Positions 46,387 to 57,013 of a stretch of DNA of 64,000 nucleotides are shown here, piece by piece. The stretch covers positions 2,976,001 to 3,040,000 of the forward strand of contig NZ_CP126604.1 in assembly GCF_008364625.2 (NCBI RefSeq), given 5' to 3'. A program made the position numbers and the translations under genes. This DNA comes from Enterobacter dykesii (GTDB lineage Bacteria; Pseudomonadota; Gammaproteobacteria; Enterobacterales; Enterobacteriaceae). The first letter of the stretch is position 1. Every line of letters starts with the position of its first letter. Below the pieces are notes generated by a model that was given only the letters and a program-made list of their open reading frames with translations, was not told the DNA's origin and did not search any database.

Positions 46387-46900
46387 ATACGCCTGCCCAC
46401 CACATCCTTAATTTTAAACCCCAGTAACTCGTCCAGCCCGTCGTGGTGCTGACCACATTACCCTTCGACACAATGACCAGCGTCGGCGTTACGCTCACCA
46501 GCCACTGCTGCGACAACGCACCGTTTTCATCGTTAATCACCGGCATTTTCAGCTGTTTCTTTTCAACCCAGCGCGCAAGCTTTGCGTTATCACCGGAACG
46601 CATGGCAATACTCACAACGTTCCCGCCCTCTTCTGTCAGTTGATTAACGGAAGGCGTCGTGAAACGGCATATGCTGCACCAGGTGGCCCACACGTAAATC
46701 AGCAGCGGGCGTTCCTGGCTCAGGGCCGAGATATCGTGAATGTTACCGTCGATGCTCTGCATCGGTGTTGCACTAAAACTGGCGGGGAGTGTCGGTTCTC
46801 GATACCGATCAACACCCCACACTACGGCCAGCGTCAGCAGAACAAGTATGATCCCTTCCCGCGCCCAGCGGCGCAGTCGACCGAATTTGCGGTTATCCAT
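46385..46900 (-). CDS. Membrane-anchored thioredoxin-like disulfide oxidoreductase (ScsD-like)
   Basis: 171 residues with an N-terminal membrane anchor (about 15-33, EGIILVLLTLAVVWGV) and a periplasmic thioredoxin fold of the TlpA/DsbE type. The active-site motif is WATWCSICRFTTPS (CSIC) and the cis-proline loop is SVTPTLVIV. It resembles ScsD of the suppressor-of-copper-sensitivity system, but no scsABC genes are nearby, so it is a stand-alone copy. It probably reduces or oxidises periplasmic protein thiols; the electron donor is unknown. GAGG lies 6 nt before the ATG. Confidence 0.85.
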   Translation of the reverse strand: MDNRKFGRLRRWAREGIILVLLTLAVVWGVDRYREPTLPASFSATPMQSIDGNIHDISALSQERPLLIYVWATWCSICRFTTPSVNQLTEEGGNVVSIAMRSGDNAKLARWVEKKQLKMPVINDENGALSQQWLVSVTPTLVIVSKGNVVSTTTGWTSYWGLKLRMWWAGV

Positions 46901-47151
46901 TGTGACCTCATGTTTTAACGAAGGTCATCTTAACGGGCAAAACGCCATCACGCTGTAAAGAAGTGTCGCGTCTGTATGATGGTAAAGATCATGTCATCGA
47001 TTAGGCATACCAAATGCAAAACGATTATCAGATAGGTTCATTTTTGTTACATTTTTTATCGAACAAGCCATAGTCTGATATTTAAAATAGGCAGGTTGCC
47101 GTATTGTTGACAGGCAAAAACAAACTTAAAAACCGTTCAACTGGAGAAAAA

Positions 47152-47475
47152 ATGGCTAAGTGTAAATGGCTGCTTCTTGGTGTCGCGATGTCTCTGGCAA
47201 GCGCGGCGAATGCAGCGTCACAAGCAGCATCCGGCATCAAGGCCTATGAAGAACAAGAGTTCATCGCGGACTTCACAAAATTCAAGATTGGCGACACGGC
47301 GCCGGCGCAGTATCAAACGCCGGAGTACACCATCAAACAGTACCAGCTGCGTAACCTGCCGGCTCCGGATGCCGGAACCCACTGGACCTACATGGGTGAG
47401 AACTACGTGCTGATTGGCGATGCTGATGGCAAGATCTACAAAGCCTACAATGGAGATATTTTCTATCACCGCTAA
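47152..47475 (+). CDS. RcnB-family periplasmic protein
   Basis: 107 residues with a cleavable signal peptide (KCKWLLLGVAMSLASAANAA) and an RcnB-type domain at the C-terminus (GTHWTYMGENYVLIGDADGKIYKAYNGDIFY). RcnB of E. coli is a periplasmic nickel/cobalt homeostasis factor; this shorter paralogue has no His-rich stretch, so a metal role is uncertain. GGAG lies 6 nt before ATG 47152; the open frame to 47104 is not needed. Confidence 0.8.
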   Translation: MAKCKWLLLGVAMSLASAANAASQAASGIKAYEEQEFIADFTKFKIGDTAPAQYQTPEYTIKQYQLRNLPAPDAGTHWTYMGENYVLIGDADGKIYKAYNGDIFYHR

Positions 47476-47905
47476 CGCAATTCTGATTCGCCCCTGGCAG
47501 GAAAGCGATCGCCCTTTCCTGCGCACGCTCTACCTCCACGCCCGGCGTGAAGCCTGGCCATGGCTGGACGGCGCAGACTGGCAGCTTGAAGATTTTGACG
47601 CGGCAACCCGTGACGAAGTGATTTGGGTTGCTGTTCAGAACGGTCATCGCCTGGGTTTTGCCTCCGTCTGGACGAACGATAATTTCCTGCACAACCTGTT
47701 TGTCGATCCGCAGTATCAGAGCCTGGGCGTCGGGCATGAGTTGCTTGAGCACGTACAGAAGACGTTTACCAGTACGGGTTCGCTTAAGTGTCTGGTGAAG
47801 AATGCGCGGGCTATTGCGTTTTACCAGCGACACGGCTGGCACATCGAGGCGACGGGTGATTCTCCGGACGGAGAGTATTATCTGATGCATTATCGGCTTA
47901 GGTAA
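47450..47905 (+). CDS. GNAT-family N-acetyltransferase
   Basis: 151 residues with the GNAT fold: N-terminal ITANAILIRPWQESDRPFLRTLY, motif A in FLHNLFVDPQYQSLGVGHELL (acetyl-CoA pyrophosphate loop Q-x-x-G-x-G form) and motif B in CLVKNARAIAFYQRHGWHIEATG. ATG 47450 overlaps the 3' end of the RcnB-family gene by 26 nt and has no strong ribosome site, so translation may be coupled. The substrate is unknown. Confidence 0.85.
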   Translation: MEIFSITANAILIRPWQESDRPFLRTLYLHARREAWPWLDGADWQLEDFDAATRDEVIWVAVQNGHRLGFASVWTNDNFLHNLFVDPQYQSLGVGHELLEHVQKTFTSTGSLKCLVKNARAIAFYQRHGWHIEATGDSPDGEYYLMHYRLR

Positions 47906-47953
47906 AGTCAGGTGGCGCTTCGCTTACCTGACCTGGAAACCCAAACTTCATAG

Positions 47954-47981
47954 GCCGGGTAAGGCGAAGCCGCCACCCGGC
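47954..47981. repeat. REP-type palindrome
   Basis: GCCGGGT ... ACCCGGC with an inner GGCGAAGCC, the classic enterobacterial REP/BIME unit, in the convergent space between the GNAT gene and mrp. It may act as a transcription or mRNA-decay barrier. Confidence 0.8.
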
Positions 47982-47998
47982 ACTGAAGCACAGAGGAA

Positions 47999-49108
47999 TT
48001 ACACCGCGCGGAACGCGATTTCCCCCGGGATGATTTCGCCCTGCCAGTAGAGCTGCGCCGCAACGCGTCCTGCCAGCTGGCGATACATTTCCGCGAACTC
48101 GCTGTCCGGACGGCTGACCACCGTCGGCTTTCCGCTATCCAGATCTTCACGCAGGGTAATGTGCAGCGGCATCTGCCCCAGCAGCTGAGTGTGATACTTC
48201 GCGGCCAGTTTTTCTGCACCACCCGTACCGAAGATAGGTTCGTGGTGACCGCAGTTGCTGCAGATGTGCATGCTCATGTTCTCGACGATACCGAGCACCG
48301 GCACTTCCACCTTCTCGAACATCACGATGCCTTTTTTGGCGTCGATCAGCGCGATATCCTGCGGCGTAGTCACGACGACCGCCCCCGTGACCGGAATGTT
48401 CTGCGCCAGCGTCAGCTGAATGTCACCGGTGCCCGGCGGCATGTCCAGCACCAGATAATCCAGATCAGGCCACATCGTCTCCTGCAGCATCTGCAGCAGC
48501 GCTTTGCTGGCCATCGGGCCGCGCCAGACCATGGCGTTATCGTCAGTCACCAGGTAACCGATAGAGTTGGTCGCCAGACCGTGCGCCATAATTGGCGCCA
48601 TGTGGGTCCCGTCCGGCGAGGTTGGGCGCTGGTTTTCCGCGCCCAGCATGTTCGGAATAGACGGACCGTAGATATCCGCATCCAGAATGCCGACCTTTGC
48701 CCCTTCCGCTGCCAGCGCGAGCGCCAGGTTAACGGCGGTAGAGGATTTCCCTACCCCGCCCTTGCCCGAGCTGACGGCAATGATATTTTTCACGCCGTTC
48801 ACGCCAGGCTGGTTTTTCACGCGTTTCAGCGTGGCGATGCTGTGGCTCAGCTTCCAGTCAATCGCCTTCGCGCCGGTGATGCGCAGCAGTTCAGAGCTGG
48901 TTTGCTCCTTCAGCGCGTCAAAGGCGCTGGTCCAGACGAACGGCATCTGCAGCTCAATGTGCAGGGTATCGTCCAGCCAGGCAACGTGGTGTAACGCTTT
49001 CAGCGTAGTGAGATTGTGCTTCAGGGTTGGATGCTGAAAGTTAGCCAGCGTCCCGGCGACCATTGCTCGTAAGGCTTCCGGTGATTTGGCCTGGGATTGA
49101 GAACTCAT
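47999..49108 (-). CDS. mrp: Mrp (ApbC), iron-sulfur cluster carrier ATPase
   Basis: Mrp/NBP35-family P-loop ATPase of 369 residues that carries and transfers Fe-S clusters. An N-terminal MIP18-like domain (about 10-90) precedes the deviant Walker A SSGKGGVGKSSTAVNLA (about 113), Walker B-like DYLVLDMPPGTGD, and the cluster-binding CSNC in MHICSNCGHHEPIFG. It is divergent from metG, as in E. coli. Confidence 0.96.
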   Translation of the reverse strand: MSSQSQAKSPEALRAMVAGTLANFQHPTLKHNLTTLKALHHVAWLDDTLHIELQMPFVWTSAFDALKEQTSSELLRITGAKAIDWKLSHSIATLKRVKNQPGVNGVKNIIAVSSGKGGVGKSSTAVNLALALAAEGAKVGILDADIYGPSIPNMLGAENQRPTSPDGTHMAPIMAHGLATNSIGYLVTDDNAMVWRGPMASKALLQMLQETMWPDLDYLVLDMPPGTGDIQLTLAQNIPVTGAVVVTTPQDIALIDAKKGIVMFEKVEVPVLGIVENMSMHICSNCGHHEPIFGTGGAEKLAAKYHTQLLGQMPLHITLREDLDSGKPTVVSRPDSEFAEMYRQLAGRVAAQLYWQGEIIPGEIAFRAV

Positions 49109-49245
49109 CCCGACTCCTTTGTTCTTGTGAATAAGACCTTAGATGGACAAGTTTACCTGAAAGGCCGTGGTTTGTGCTTACTTAATAATGCCCCTTTTGG
49201 TAATATCAAAAACCCTTTTCACAGTTAAAAGAAGTAATGCCTACT

Positions 49246-51279
49246 ATGACTCAAGTCGCGAAGAAAATTCTGGTAACGTGCGCACTGCCGTACGCCAACG
49301 GCTCAATCCACCTCGGCCACATGCTGGAGCATATCCAGGCTGATGTCTGGGTCCGTTACCAGCGAATGCGCGGCCACGAGGTTAACTTCATCTGTGCGGA
49401 CGATGCTCACGGCACGCCGATCATGCTGAAAGCGCAGCAGCTGGGGATCTCCCCGGAGCAGATGATTGCCGAAATGAGTCAGGAGCATCAGACCGATTTT
49501 GCTGGCTTTGACATCAGCTATGACAACTATCACTCCACGCACAGCGACGAAAACCGCGAGCTGTCGGAGCTGATCTACACCCGTCTGAAAGAGAACGGTT
49601 TTATCAAAAACCGCACCATCTCTCAGCTGTACGATCCGGAAAAAGGCATGTTCCTGCCGGACCGTTTCGTCAAAGGCACCTGCCCGAAATGTAAATCCCC
49701 GGACCAGTACGGCGATAACTGCGAAGTGTGCGGCGCGACCTACAGCCCGACCGAGCTTATCGAGCCGAAATCCGTGGTTTCCGGCGCCACGCCTGTGATG
49801 CGTGACTCCGAGCACTTCTTCTTCGACCTGCCGTCCTTCAGCGAAATGCTGCAGGCGTGGACCCGCAGCGGCGCGCTGCAGGAACAGGTGGCGAACAAAA
49901 TGCAGGAGTGGTTCGAATCCGGCCTGCAGCAGTGGGATATCTCCCGCGATGCGCCGTACTTCGGCTTTGAAATCCCGAACGCGCCGGGCAAATACTTCTA
50001 CGTCTGGCTGGACGCGCCAATCGGCTACATGGGCTCCTTCAAGAACCTGTGCGACAAGCGTGGCGACACCGTCAGCTTCGACGAATACTGGAAGAAAGAT
50101 TCCACTGCCGAGCTGTATCACTTCATCGGTAAAGACATCGTTTACTTCCACAGCCTGTTCTGGCCGGCAATGCTGGAAGGCAGCAACTTCCGCAAGCCAA
50201 CCAACCTGTTTGTTCACGGCTACGTGACGGTGAACGGCGCGAAGATGTCCAAGTCCCGCGGGACGTTCATTAAGGCCAGCACCTGGCTGAACCACTTCGA
50301 CGCGGACAGCCTGCGCTACTACTACACCGCGAAGCTCTCTTCCCGCATCGACGATATCGATCTGAACCTGGAAGATTTCGTGCAGCGCGTGAACGCGGAC
50401 ATCGTCAACAAGGTGGTGAACCTCGCCTCCCGTAACGCGGGCTTTATCGCTAAGCGTTTTGACGGCGTGATGGCGGCTGAACTGGCTGACCCAGCCCTGT
50501 ACAAAACCTTTACCGACGCGGCAGCCACCATTGGCGACGCGTGGGAAACCCGTGAGTTCGGTAAAGCCGTGCGCGAAATCATGGCTCTGGCCGACCTGGC
50601 GAACCGCTATGTGGACGAACAGGCACCGTGGGTTGTAGCGAAACAGGAAGGTCGCGATGCCGATCTGCAGGCCATCTGCTCCATGGGCATCAACCTGTTC
50701 CGCGTGCTGATGACGTACCTGAAGCCGGTTCTGCCGCAGCTGGCTGCCCGCGCTGAAGCGTTCCTGAACACCGAACTGACCTGGGATGCCATGGCGCAGC
50801 CGCTGCTCGGCCACAAGGTGAACACCTTTAAAGCGCTGTACAACCGCATCGAGATGAAGCAGGTTGAAGCCCTTGTGGAAGCGTCTAAAGAAGAGGTGAA
50901 GGCGGCTGCGGCACCGGTCACCGGCCCGCTGGCAGACGATCCGATTCAGGAAACCATTACCTTTGACGATTTCGCCAAAGTCGACCTGCGCGTGGCGCTG
51001 ATCGAAAACGCGGAATTCGTGGAAGGTTCTGACAAGCTGCTGCGCCTGACGCTGGATCTGGGCGGCGAGAAGCGTAACGTCTTCTCCGGCATCCGTTCTG
51101 CGTATCCGGACCCGCAGGTGCTGATCGGCCGTCAGACCGTGATGGTGGCGAACCTGGCGCCGCGCAAAATGCGCTTCGGCATCTCCGAGGGGATGGTGAT
51201 GGCCGCAGGCCCTGGCGGGAAAGATATCTTCCTGTTAAGCCCTGACGAAGGCGCGAAGCCTGGCCAGCAGGTGAAATAA
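49246..51279 (+). CDS. metG: MetG, methionyl-tRNA synthetase
   Basis: Class I synthetase, 677 residues, exactly the E. coli length from ATG 49246 ([19 protein letters not shown]); another ATG at 49237 is in frame 9 nt earlier. Motifs: HIGH as HLGH in [13 protein letters not shown], the zinc knuckle [22 protein letters not shown] in [12 protein letters not shown], and the C-terminal tRNA-binding OB-fold dimerisation domain (about 575-677; [25 protein letters not shown] region). Essential gene; a strong terminator follows. Confidence 0.97.
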   Translation: MTQVAKKILVTCALPYANGSIHLGHMLEHIQADVWVRYQRMRGHEVNFICADDAHGTPIMLKAQQLGISPEQMIAEMSQEHQTDFAGFDISYDNYHSTHSDENRELSELIYTRLKENGFIKNRTISQLYDPEKGMFLPDRFVKGTCPKCKSPDQYGDNCEVCGATYSPTELIEPKSVVSGATPVMRDSEHFFFDLPSFSEMLQAWTRSGALQEQVANKMQEWFESGLQQWDISRDAPYFGFEIPNAPGKYFYVWLDAPIGYMGSFKNLCDKRGDTVSFDEYWKKDSTAELYHFIGKDIVYFHSLFWPAMLEGSNFRKPTNLFVHGYVTVNGAKMSKSRGTFIKASTWLNHFDADSLRYYYTAKLSSRIDDIDLNLEDFVQRVNADIVNKVVNLASRNAGFIAKRFDGVMAAELADPALYKTFTDAAATIGDAWETREFGKAVREIMALADLANRYVDEQAPWVVAKQEGRDADLQAICSMGINLFRVLMTYLKPVLPQLAARAEAFLNTELTWDAMAQPLLGHKVNTFKALYNRIEMKQVEALVEASKEEVKAAAAPVTGPLADDPIQETITFDDFAKVDLRVALIENAEFVEGSDKLLRLTLDLGGEKRNVFSGIRSAYPDPQVLIGRQTVMVANLAPRKMRFGISEGMVMAAGPGGKDIFLLSPDEGAKPGQQVK

Positions 51280-51280
51280 C

Positions 51281-51312
51281 AAAAAAGCCGGAGATAATCT
51301 CCGGCTTTTTTT
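51281..51312. terminator. Bidirectional terminator between metG and yehS
   Basis: AGCCGGAGATAATCTCCGGCT hairpin (51286-51306 in full) flanked by AAAAAA on the left and TTTTTTT on the right, serving both convergent genes. Confidence 0.9.
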
Positions 51313-51781
51313 ATGGTTTCGGGTGATGCACCCGGTGGGTCAGCCCGCGCAGGAAATTACGCAGAAACTGATCGCCGCACTCACGGTAGTTTTTATGATC
51401 CGGCGCGCGCATCATGGCGGTCACTTCCGGCACGGATACGCGGTATTTTTGCTCCGTCATGATCGCCACAATATCGTCCGTTTTCAGCGAAAACGCGATA
51501 CGCAGCTTTTTCAGCACCGTGTTGTTGTTCACCCGACGCTCCAGCGCCAGCTCAGGCGCGGAGGGATCCTTGCCACGCTTATCGTAAATCAGGCCATTAA
51601 GGAAACCCGACAGAATGATGTCAGGGCAGCGGACAAAGCCCTCTTCGTCTTCTTTGGTCATCCACGTGTCAAAACTCGCAGACGTGGATTCCATGTCGGA
51701 CAGCGCAAGAATGCGCACCATGTCGTTATTGTTCGCTTTCAGGGTGTAGCGCAGGCTACGAAGAATATCGTTACTTAGCAT
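51311..51781 (-). CDS. yehS: YehS, DUF1456 protein
   Basis: 156 residues, made of two DUF1456 repeats: MLSNDILRSLRYTLKANNNDM ... and NNNTVLKKLRIAFSLKTDDIVAIM. The function is unknown; in E. coli it belongs to the btsSR (yehUT) operon. The frame is open to 51838 but the E. coli protein begins at MLSNDILRS, matching ATG 51781, with GAAGG upstream. It ends inside the shared terminator. Confidence 0.92.
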   Translation of the reverse strand: MLSNDILRSLRYTLKANNNDMVRILALSDMESTSASFDTWMTKEDEEGFVRCPDIILSGFLNGLIYDKRGKDPSAPELALERRVNNNTVLKKLRIAFSLKTDDIVAIMTEQKYRVSVPEVTAMMRAPDHKNYRECGDQFLRNFLRGLTHRVHHPKP

Positions 51782-51827
51782 AGAGCCTTCGAATGTCGAT
51801 GATGCAATGGCGCGCAGTGTACCAGCT

Positions 51828-52547
51828 TTACAGGCCAATCGCCTCTTTCAAACTCTTGAGATAGCGACGGCTGACGGGTACCGTTTGCCCGGCACGCAGC
51901 ACCAGCTCGGCCTGGCCGTTATCTTCCAGGCGGATCTCCTTCAGGTGCGCCATATTTACAAGATACTGGCGGTGGCAGCGGAGCAGAGGCGTGCGACTCT
52001 CCAGCGTGCGCAGGGTAAGCTCGGTAAACCCTTCGTTCCCTTCCGCGCTGGTGACAAACACCCCGCTCAGTCGGCTGCTGACGAACGCCACATCATCCAT
52101 CTGCAGCAGATAGATCCGGCTGTGTCCGGTACAGGGGATAAACTTCAGCGGCTGCTGGTTCTCCGGCAGCAGCGTGACGTCCTGCACGGTGCGCTCCTGG
52201 CGTAAACGAGTGAGCGTTTTTTCCAGACGCTTCTCTTCAATCGGCTTGAGTAAATAGTCAAACGCGTGCTCCTCAAAGGCCTTAACGGCGTATTCATCAA
52301 ACGCCGTCAGAAACACGATGTACGGGCGATGCTCCGGGTCAAGCATACCGACCATCTCCAGCCCGCTGATGCGGGGCATCTGAATATCGAGAAACAGCAC
52401 GTCCGGGCGCAGCTTGTGCACCGCGCCGATGGCCTCAATCGCGTTCGCACACTCTCCCACAATCTCAATATCCGGCTGCTCCTGCAGCAGAACGCGCAGG
52501 TTTTCCCGTGCCAGCGGCTCGTCATCCACAATCAGCACTCTTAACAT
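51828..52547 (-). CDS. btsR: BtsR (YehT), LytTR response regulator
   Basis: Response regulator of 239 residues: receiver domain (about 1-115) with the acidic VDDEP pocket and phosphoacceptor Asp in VLFLDIQMP, and a C-terminal LytTR DNA-binding domain (about 135-236; [15 protein letters not shown] ... [10 protein letters not shown]). It activates the pyruvate transporter gene btsT when BtsS senses pyruvate (E. coli knowledge). ATG 52547 overlaps the btsS stop by 7 nt; the longer open frame lies in btsS. Confidence 0.95.
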   Translation of the reverse strand: MLRVLIVDDEPLARENLRVLLQEQPDIEIVGECANAIEAIGAVHKLRPDVLFLDIQMPRISGLEMVGMLDPEHRPYIVFLTAFDEYAVKAFEEHAFDYLLKPIEEKRLEKTLTRLRQERTVQDVTLLPENQQPLKFIPCTGHSRIYLLQMDDVAFVSSRLSGVFVTSAEGNEGFTELTLRTLESRTPLLRCHRQYLVNMAHLKEIRLEDNGQAELVLRAGQTVPVSRRYLKSLKEAIGL

Positions 52548-54226
52548 GCGTTTTCCTCCAGCGGCAGTCGTACGGTAATACGGGTAAATTGGTCGGGCTC
52601 GCAGGCGACGGTAATGCCGCAATCGTCGCCAAAATGGGCGTGCAGGCGTTTATCCACCAGGCTCATACCTAAACCGCCGGAGGCGGAAGGCTGGTAAAGA
52701 CCGGCGTTATCTTCAATATCCAGCACCAGATGGTGGTTGAAACGGCTGGCGGCAATGGTTATCTCCCCCGTTCCCAGCAGCTGTGATGTACCGTGCTTGA
52801 TGGCGTTTTCCACAATAGGCTGCAGGGTAAAGGCCGGGAGATGCTGATACGCCAGCTCGTCCGGAACGGAGAGCGACACCTGCAGGCGCGACTGGAAACG
52901 CGCCTGCTCAATCTGCAGATAGGCATTCACGTGCTCAATCTCATCGGCGAGGGTCACGATCTCTGAAGGCCGTTTCAGGTTCTTGCGGAAAAAGGTCGAC
53001 AGAAATTGCACCAGCTGCGCGGCCTGATCGCTGTCGCGGCGGATCACCGCTTTAAGCGTATTGAGGGCGTTGAACAGGAAATGCGGATTGACCTGGGCAT
53101 GCAGCAGTTTGATCTCAGACTGCGTCAGCAGGGCTTTCTGCCGCTCATACTGCCCGGCAAGGATTTGCGCGGACAGCAGCTGGGCGATCCCCTCCCCCAG
53201 CGTGCGGTTGATCGAGCTGAACAGACGGTTTTTGGCCTCATACAGCTTGATGGTTCCCATCACCCGCTGATTTTCCCCGCGCAGCGGAATCACCAGCGTG
53301 GAGCCCAGCTTGCACTGCGGATGCAGCGAACAGCGGTAAGGCACTTCGTTACCGTCGGCGTACACCACCTCACCGGTTTCGATGGCGCGCAGCGTATAGG
53401 CTGAGGAGATGGGTTTACCCGGCAGATGGTGATCGTCCCCGGTTCCGGTAAAGGCCAGCAGCCGCTCGCGGTCGGTGATGGCCACCGCGCCGATATCCAG
53501 CTCCTTGTAGAGCACCTGCGCGACCTTCATGCTGTTCTCTTCGTTAAAGCCCTGGCGCAGGATCCCTTCGGTCGAGGCGGCGACCTTCAGCGCCGTGGCG
53601 GAAAAAGCCGAGGTGTACTTTTCGAACATGGCGCGCTTGTCGAGCAGGATGCGCATAAACAGCGCTGCCCCCACGGTGTTGGTCACCATCATCGGGGCGG
53701 CAATGCTGCTGACCAGGTGCAGCGCATCGTCAAACGGACGGGCAATCAGCAGAATGATCGCCATCTGCGCCATTTCGGCCACAAAGGTAATGGCACCGGC
53801 GGTAAGCGGGCTAAAGACTTTATCAGGGCGGCCGCGTTTGATCATATAGCTGTGCACCAGCCCGCCGAGCAGCCCTTCCACGATCGTCGAGATCATGCAG
53901 CTGAGCGCCGTCATCCCTCCCATGGAATAGCGATGCAGCCCCCCGGTTAAGCCGACAAGGCCACCGACGACGGGACCGCCCAGCAGCCCGCCCATCACCG
54001 CGCCAATCGCGCGCGTATTGGCAATAGAGTCTTCGATATGGAGACCAAAATAAGTCCCCATGATGCAGAAAATAGAGAAGGTGACGTAGCAGAGCAGCTT
54101 ATGCGGCAGACGTACGGTGACCTGCATCAGCGGGATAAACAGGCGAGTTTTGCTCATCAGCCAGGCAATGACCAGAAACACGCACATCTGCTGAAGCAAC
54201 AGCAGCACCAGATTAAACTCGTACAT
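52541..54226 (-). CDS. btsS: BtsS (YehU), pyruvate-sensing LytS-type histidine kinase
   Basis: 561 residues. Five to six membrane helices of the 5TMR-LYT type fill the first 200 residues ([22 protein letters not shown] is a signature), then a GAF domain (about 225-355) and a HisKA_7/ATPase unit with the phosphoacceptor His in [17 protein letters not shown] and the N box [11 protein letters not shown]. It has high affinity for extracellular pyruvate in E. coli. ATG 54226 is chosen; a TTG two codons earlier is in frame. It is divergent from mlrA. Confidence 0.95.
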   Translation of the reverse strand: MYEFNLVLLLLQQMCVFLVIAWLMSKTRLFIPLMQVTVRLPHKLLCYVTFSIFCIMGTYFGLHIEDSIANTRAIGAVMGGLLGGPVVGGLVGLTGGLHRYSMGGMTALSCMISTIVEGLLGGLVHSYMIKRGRPDKVFSPLTAGAITFVAEMAQMAIILLIARPFDDALHLVSSIAAPMMVTNTVGAALFMRILLDKRAMFEKYTSAFSATALKVAASTEGILRQGFNEENSMKVAQVLYKELDIGAVAITDRERLLAFTGTGDDHHLPGKPISSAYTLRAIETGEVVYADGNEVPYRCSLHPQCKLGSTLVIPLRGENQRVMGTIKLYEAKNRLFSSINRTLGEGIAQLLSAQILAGQYERQKALLTQSEIKLLHAQVNPHFLFNALNTLKAVIRRDSDQAAQLVQFLSTFFRKNLKRPSEIVTLADEIEHVNAYLQIEQARFQSRLQVSLSVPDELAYQHLPAFTLQPIVENAIKHGTSQLLGTGEITIAASRFNHHLVLDIEDNAGLYQPSASGGLGMSLVDKRLHAHFGDDCGITVACEPDQFTRITVRLPLEENAC

Positions 54227-54403
54227 ACTCAAAACCGCACACGCTAAAAACGCGTAACATACACGGATGTGGGTTTACTTTCTTTGAAGCATCCCAAAAA
54301 AGCGCAAAATCGTGTCCGTTATCACACATTTTTCTAAATATCGCGCATGCTTCGCATTGCTTGTTCAAAAATCAATCAATTCTTCCTAGTTCGCCAAAGT
54401 GGG

Positions 54404-54414
54404 TCTACAGTTAA
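54404..54414 (+). promoter_or_regulatory. Sigma-S-type -10 element for mlrA
   Basis: TCTACAGTTAA fits the sigma-S extended -10 pattern (KCTAYRCTTAA) with one or two differences and lies 30 nt before the mlrA start. E. coli mlrA is sigma-S dependent. Confidence 0.5.
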
Positions 54415-54443
54415 GCTGGGAACGCGTAAGCCAGGGGGCGAAT

Positions 54444-55184
54444 ATGGCGCTTTACACGATAGGTGAAGTGGCACTCCTTTGTGATATCAATCCCGTTACC
54501 CTACGGGCTTGGCAGCGACGGTATGGATTGCTTAAACCGCAAAGGACCGACGGTGGGCATCGCCTCTTTAATGAGGCCGATATCGACCGTATCCGCGAAA
54601 TAAAAAGCTGGATCGACAACGGAGTGCAGGTCGGGAAAGTGAAATCCCTGTTGAGCCACGACGATCCTGACACGCAGCACCTCTGGCGCGAACAGCAGGA
54701 AACCCTGCTTCGGCTTCTGCAGGCGGGCAACCTGCAGCGCCTGCGCGCATGGATAAAAGAGCAGGGCCGCGACTATCCGGCACAGACGCTGATCTCCCAT
54801 CTTTTCATTCCGCTCCGTCGACGCCTGCAGTGCCAGCAGTCCACCCTGCAGGCGCTGCTCAGCCTGCTCGACGGGGTGCTGATCAACTACATTGCCGTCT
54901 GCCTTGCCTCGGCGAAGAACAAAGCCGGAAAAGATGCGCTGGTGGTCGGCTGGAACGTGCACGATACCACCCGCCTGTGGCTGGAAGCGTGGATTGCGAC
55001 CCAGAAGGGCTGGCGCGTGGATGTCCTGGCGCATTCCCTGGCGCAGCTCAGACCTGAGTTTTTCGACGGTCAGACCCTGCTGGTCTGGTGTGGGGAAGTG
55101 CCCTCCGCCACGCAGCAGCAGCTGCTGACACAATGGCGAGAGAATGGTTACCCGGTATATTCCCTTGGCCCGGATGAGCCATAA
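54444..55184 (+). CDS. mlrA: MlrA (YehV), MerR-family activator of curli regulator csgD
   Basis: 246 residues. The N-terminal MerR helix-turn-helix is clear (LYTIGEVALLCDINPVTLRAWQRRYGLL, then GGHRLFNEADIDRIREIKSWI). The C-terminal part (about 85-246) resembles the B12-binding-like helical/Rossmann region of this subgroup without a DxHxxG motif. It activates csgD for curli and biofilm formation. ATG 54444 has GGGGG upstream and matches the family start; the longer open frame is ignored. Confidence 0.94.
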   Translation: MALYTIGEVALLCDINPVTLRAWQRRYGLLKPQRTDGGHRLFNEADIDRIREIKSWIDNGVQVGKVKSLLSHDDPDTQHLWREQQETLLRLLQAGNLQRLRAWIKEQGRDYPAQTLISHLFIPLRRRLQCQQSTLQALLSLLDGVLINYIAVCLASAKNKAGKDALVVGWNVHDTTRLWLEAWIATQKGWRVDVLAHSLAQLRPEFFDGQTLLVWCGEVPSATQQQLLTQWRENGYPVYSLGPDEP

Positions 55185-55253
55185 CGGCATTTAATGGTTC
55201 ATTAACAGCTGCGCTTCACCGTATAATTGTTCCGTTAACAACAGGAGCACATG

Positions 55254-55367
55254 ATGAAGGCAACCAAACTGGCCATTATTACCCTTTTTGTCCTGATGGC
55301 CGTGAGCGGTATCGGCGGCGTGATGCTGGCAGGATACTCGTTTATTGTTCGCGGCGGTGTCGGCTGA
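55254..55367 (+). CDS. yohO: YohO, small membrane protein
   Basis: 37 residues, one membrane helix ([20 protein letters not shown]) and the tail [11 protein letters not shown], matching E. coli YohO in pattern and place. AGGAG lies 6 nt before ATG 55254; an ATG at 55251 is also in frame. It converges on yehW and overlaps its 3' end by 26 nt. Confidence 0.85.
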   Translation: MKATKLAIITLFVLMAVSGIGGVMLAGYSFIVRGGVG

Positions 55368-56079
55368 GGTACAGCGCCAGCCGCTCAAAAAGGCGATCGA
55401 CGACGATTGCCGCCAGCGCGACCAGCACCGCCCCCTGCACGATATAAGCCGTATTAAACCCGCTCAGGCCGATAATAATCGGCGTTCCCAGCGTATTGGC
55501 ACCGACCGTAGACGCAATGGTCGCCGTCCCGATGTTGATAATCACCGATGTGCGGATCCCGGCAATGATAACCGGCGCCGCAAGCGGGAGTTCAACCTTG
55601 CGCAGCCGCTGGCCGCGACTCATCCCCATCCCTTCTGCCACACTCAGCACTGACGCCGGTACCGCCGCGAGGCCCGCCAGCGTGCCCTGCAGTACCGGCA
55701 ATACGCCGTATAAAATCAGCGCAATAATGGCGGGCTGCTGACCAAAGCCCATCACTGGAACCGCTATCGCCAGCACAGCCACCGGGGGAAACGTCTGGCC
55801 AATCGCCGCTATCGTCTCCACCAGCGGACGAAATTCTTTGCCCGCAGGCCGCGTGACCGCGATGCCTGCTCCAACCCCCAATACAACCGCGATGACGCTT
55901 GAGAGCGCCACCAGCCAGAGATGCGCCAGGGCGAGATTAATAAAGCTCTCCTGCTGATAAACCGGCCGCGGCAGCCCCGGGAAAAGGACGTTAAACAGCG
56001 CCGCGCTGTGGGGCATCAGAAACAGTAAGGCGACAAACAGCGCTACCAGCCAGAGGAGCGGATCACGCAGTGCCTTCAC
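55342..56079 (-). CDS. yehW: YehW, osmoprotectant ABC transporter permease
   Basis: 245 residues with five to six membrane helices and the binding-protein-dependent permease EAA-type loop ([27 protein letters not shown]). It is the second permease of the OsmF-YehYXW betaine-type ABC transporter. The start is a GTG with GGAGG 6 nt upstream; it overlaps yehX by 17 nt. Last gene of the leftward operon. Confidence 0.94.
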   Translation of the reverse strand: MKALRDPLLWLVALFVALLFLMPHSAALFNVLFPGLPRPVYQQESFINLALAHLWLVALSSVIAVVLGVGAGIAVTRPAGKEFRPLVETIAAIGQTFPPVAVLAIAVPVMGFGQQPAIIALILYGVLPVLQGTLAGLAAVPASVLSVAEGMGMSRGQRLRKVELPLAAPVIIAGIRTSVIINIGTATIASTVGANTLGTPIIIGLSGFNTAYIVQGAVLVALAAIVVDRLFERLALYLSRHRREQ

Positions 56080-57013
56080 GCGTCACCTCCCCGGCCAGCA
56101 GATCGCGAAAATGTAAGGTTCCGCACGGCGTACCGCGCGAGTCAGAGACAGGCAATACCTCGCACTGGCGCGCGACAAACGCCGAGAGGGCATCCCGCAG
56201 GCTCATCTGCGCCTGCAGCGGTTCGCCGCTCACCGGTACCTCCTCCCGACGCATATAGTCGCTGACCGTCCGCAGGGAGAGCAGCCTCACGCCCAGCTCG
56301 CTGCGGCCGAAAAACTCGCGCACAAAGTCGTTCTTCGGCCATGTTAATAGCTCAAGCGGCGAGCCCTGCTGCACCACTTCGCCATGATCCATCAGCACCA
56401 GATGGTCGGCCAGGCGCAGAGCTTCATCAATATCGTGCGTCACGAGAACGATCGTGCGCCCGAGAATGCGGTGAATGCGGGTCATTTCCGCCTGCAGGGC
56501 CCCGCGAGTGACCGGATCCAGCGCGCCGAAGGGTTCATCCATCAGCAGTACCTGCGGGTTAGCGGCCAGCGCGCGCGCCACGCCCACGCGCTGCTGCTGG
56601 CCTCCGGAGAGCTGGTGCGGATAGCGATCGCGCAGCGCGGGCTCTAACCCCAGCAGCGACATCAGCTCATCCACCCGGTCAGCGATTTTTGCTCGCGACC
56701 ATTTCTCCAGCTGCAGCACGGTGGCGATGTTCTGCGCCACCGTCCAGTGCGGAAACAGGCCGATAGACTGAATGGCATAGCCCATCCGCCGACGCAGCTC
56801 CAGCACCGGCAAGCTGCGGATCTCTTCCCCGGCAAAGCGAATCAGCCCGCTGTCATGCTCAACCAGACGGTTGATCATCTTCAGCGTGGTGGACTTGCCC
56901 GACCCAGAGGTGCCAATCAGCACGGAAAACGCCCCCTCGGCAAAGTTCAGGTTCAGGTGGCTCGCCGCCGGGCGACCGGCAAAGGTTTTACTGACATCAT
57001 GAAATTCAATCAT
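56063..57013 (-). CDS. yehX: YehX, osmoprotectant ABC transporter ATPase
   Basis: 316 residues. ABC ATPase with Walker [11 protein letters not shown] (about residue 38), Q loop, signature [16 protein letters not shown], Walker [13 protein letters not shown] and switch His in LVTHDIDEA; a short C-terminal CBS-like tail (about 235-316) ends [17 protein letters not shown] 57013 matches the E. coli start; the open frame to 57166 lies in yehY. It overlaps both neighbours by 8 and 17 nt. Confidence 0.95.
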   Translation of the reverse strand: MIEFHDVSKTFAGRPAASHLNLNFAEGAFSVLIGTSGSGKSTTLKMINRLVEHDSGLIRFAGEEIRSLPVLELRRRMGYAIQSIGLFPHWTVAQNIATVLQLEKWSRAKIADRVDELMSLLGLEPALRDRYPHQLSGGQQQRVGVARALAANPQVLLMDEPFGALDPVTRGALQAEMTRIHRILGRTIVLVTHDIDEALRLADHLVLMDHGEVVQQGSPLELLTWPKNDFVREFFGRSELGVRLLSLRTVSDYMRREEVPVSGEPLQAQMSLRDALSAFVARQCEVLPVSDSRGTPCGTLHFRDLLAGEVTREGTA

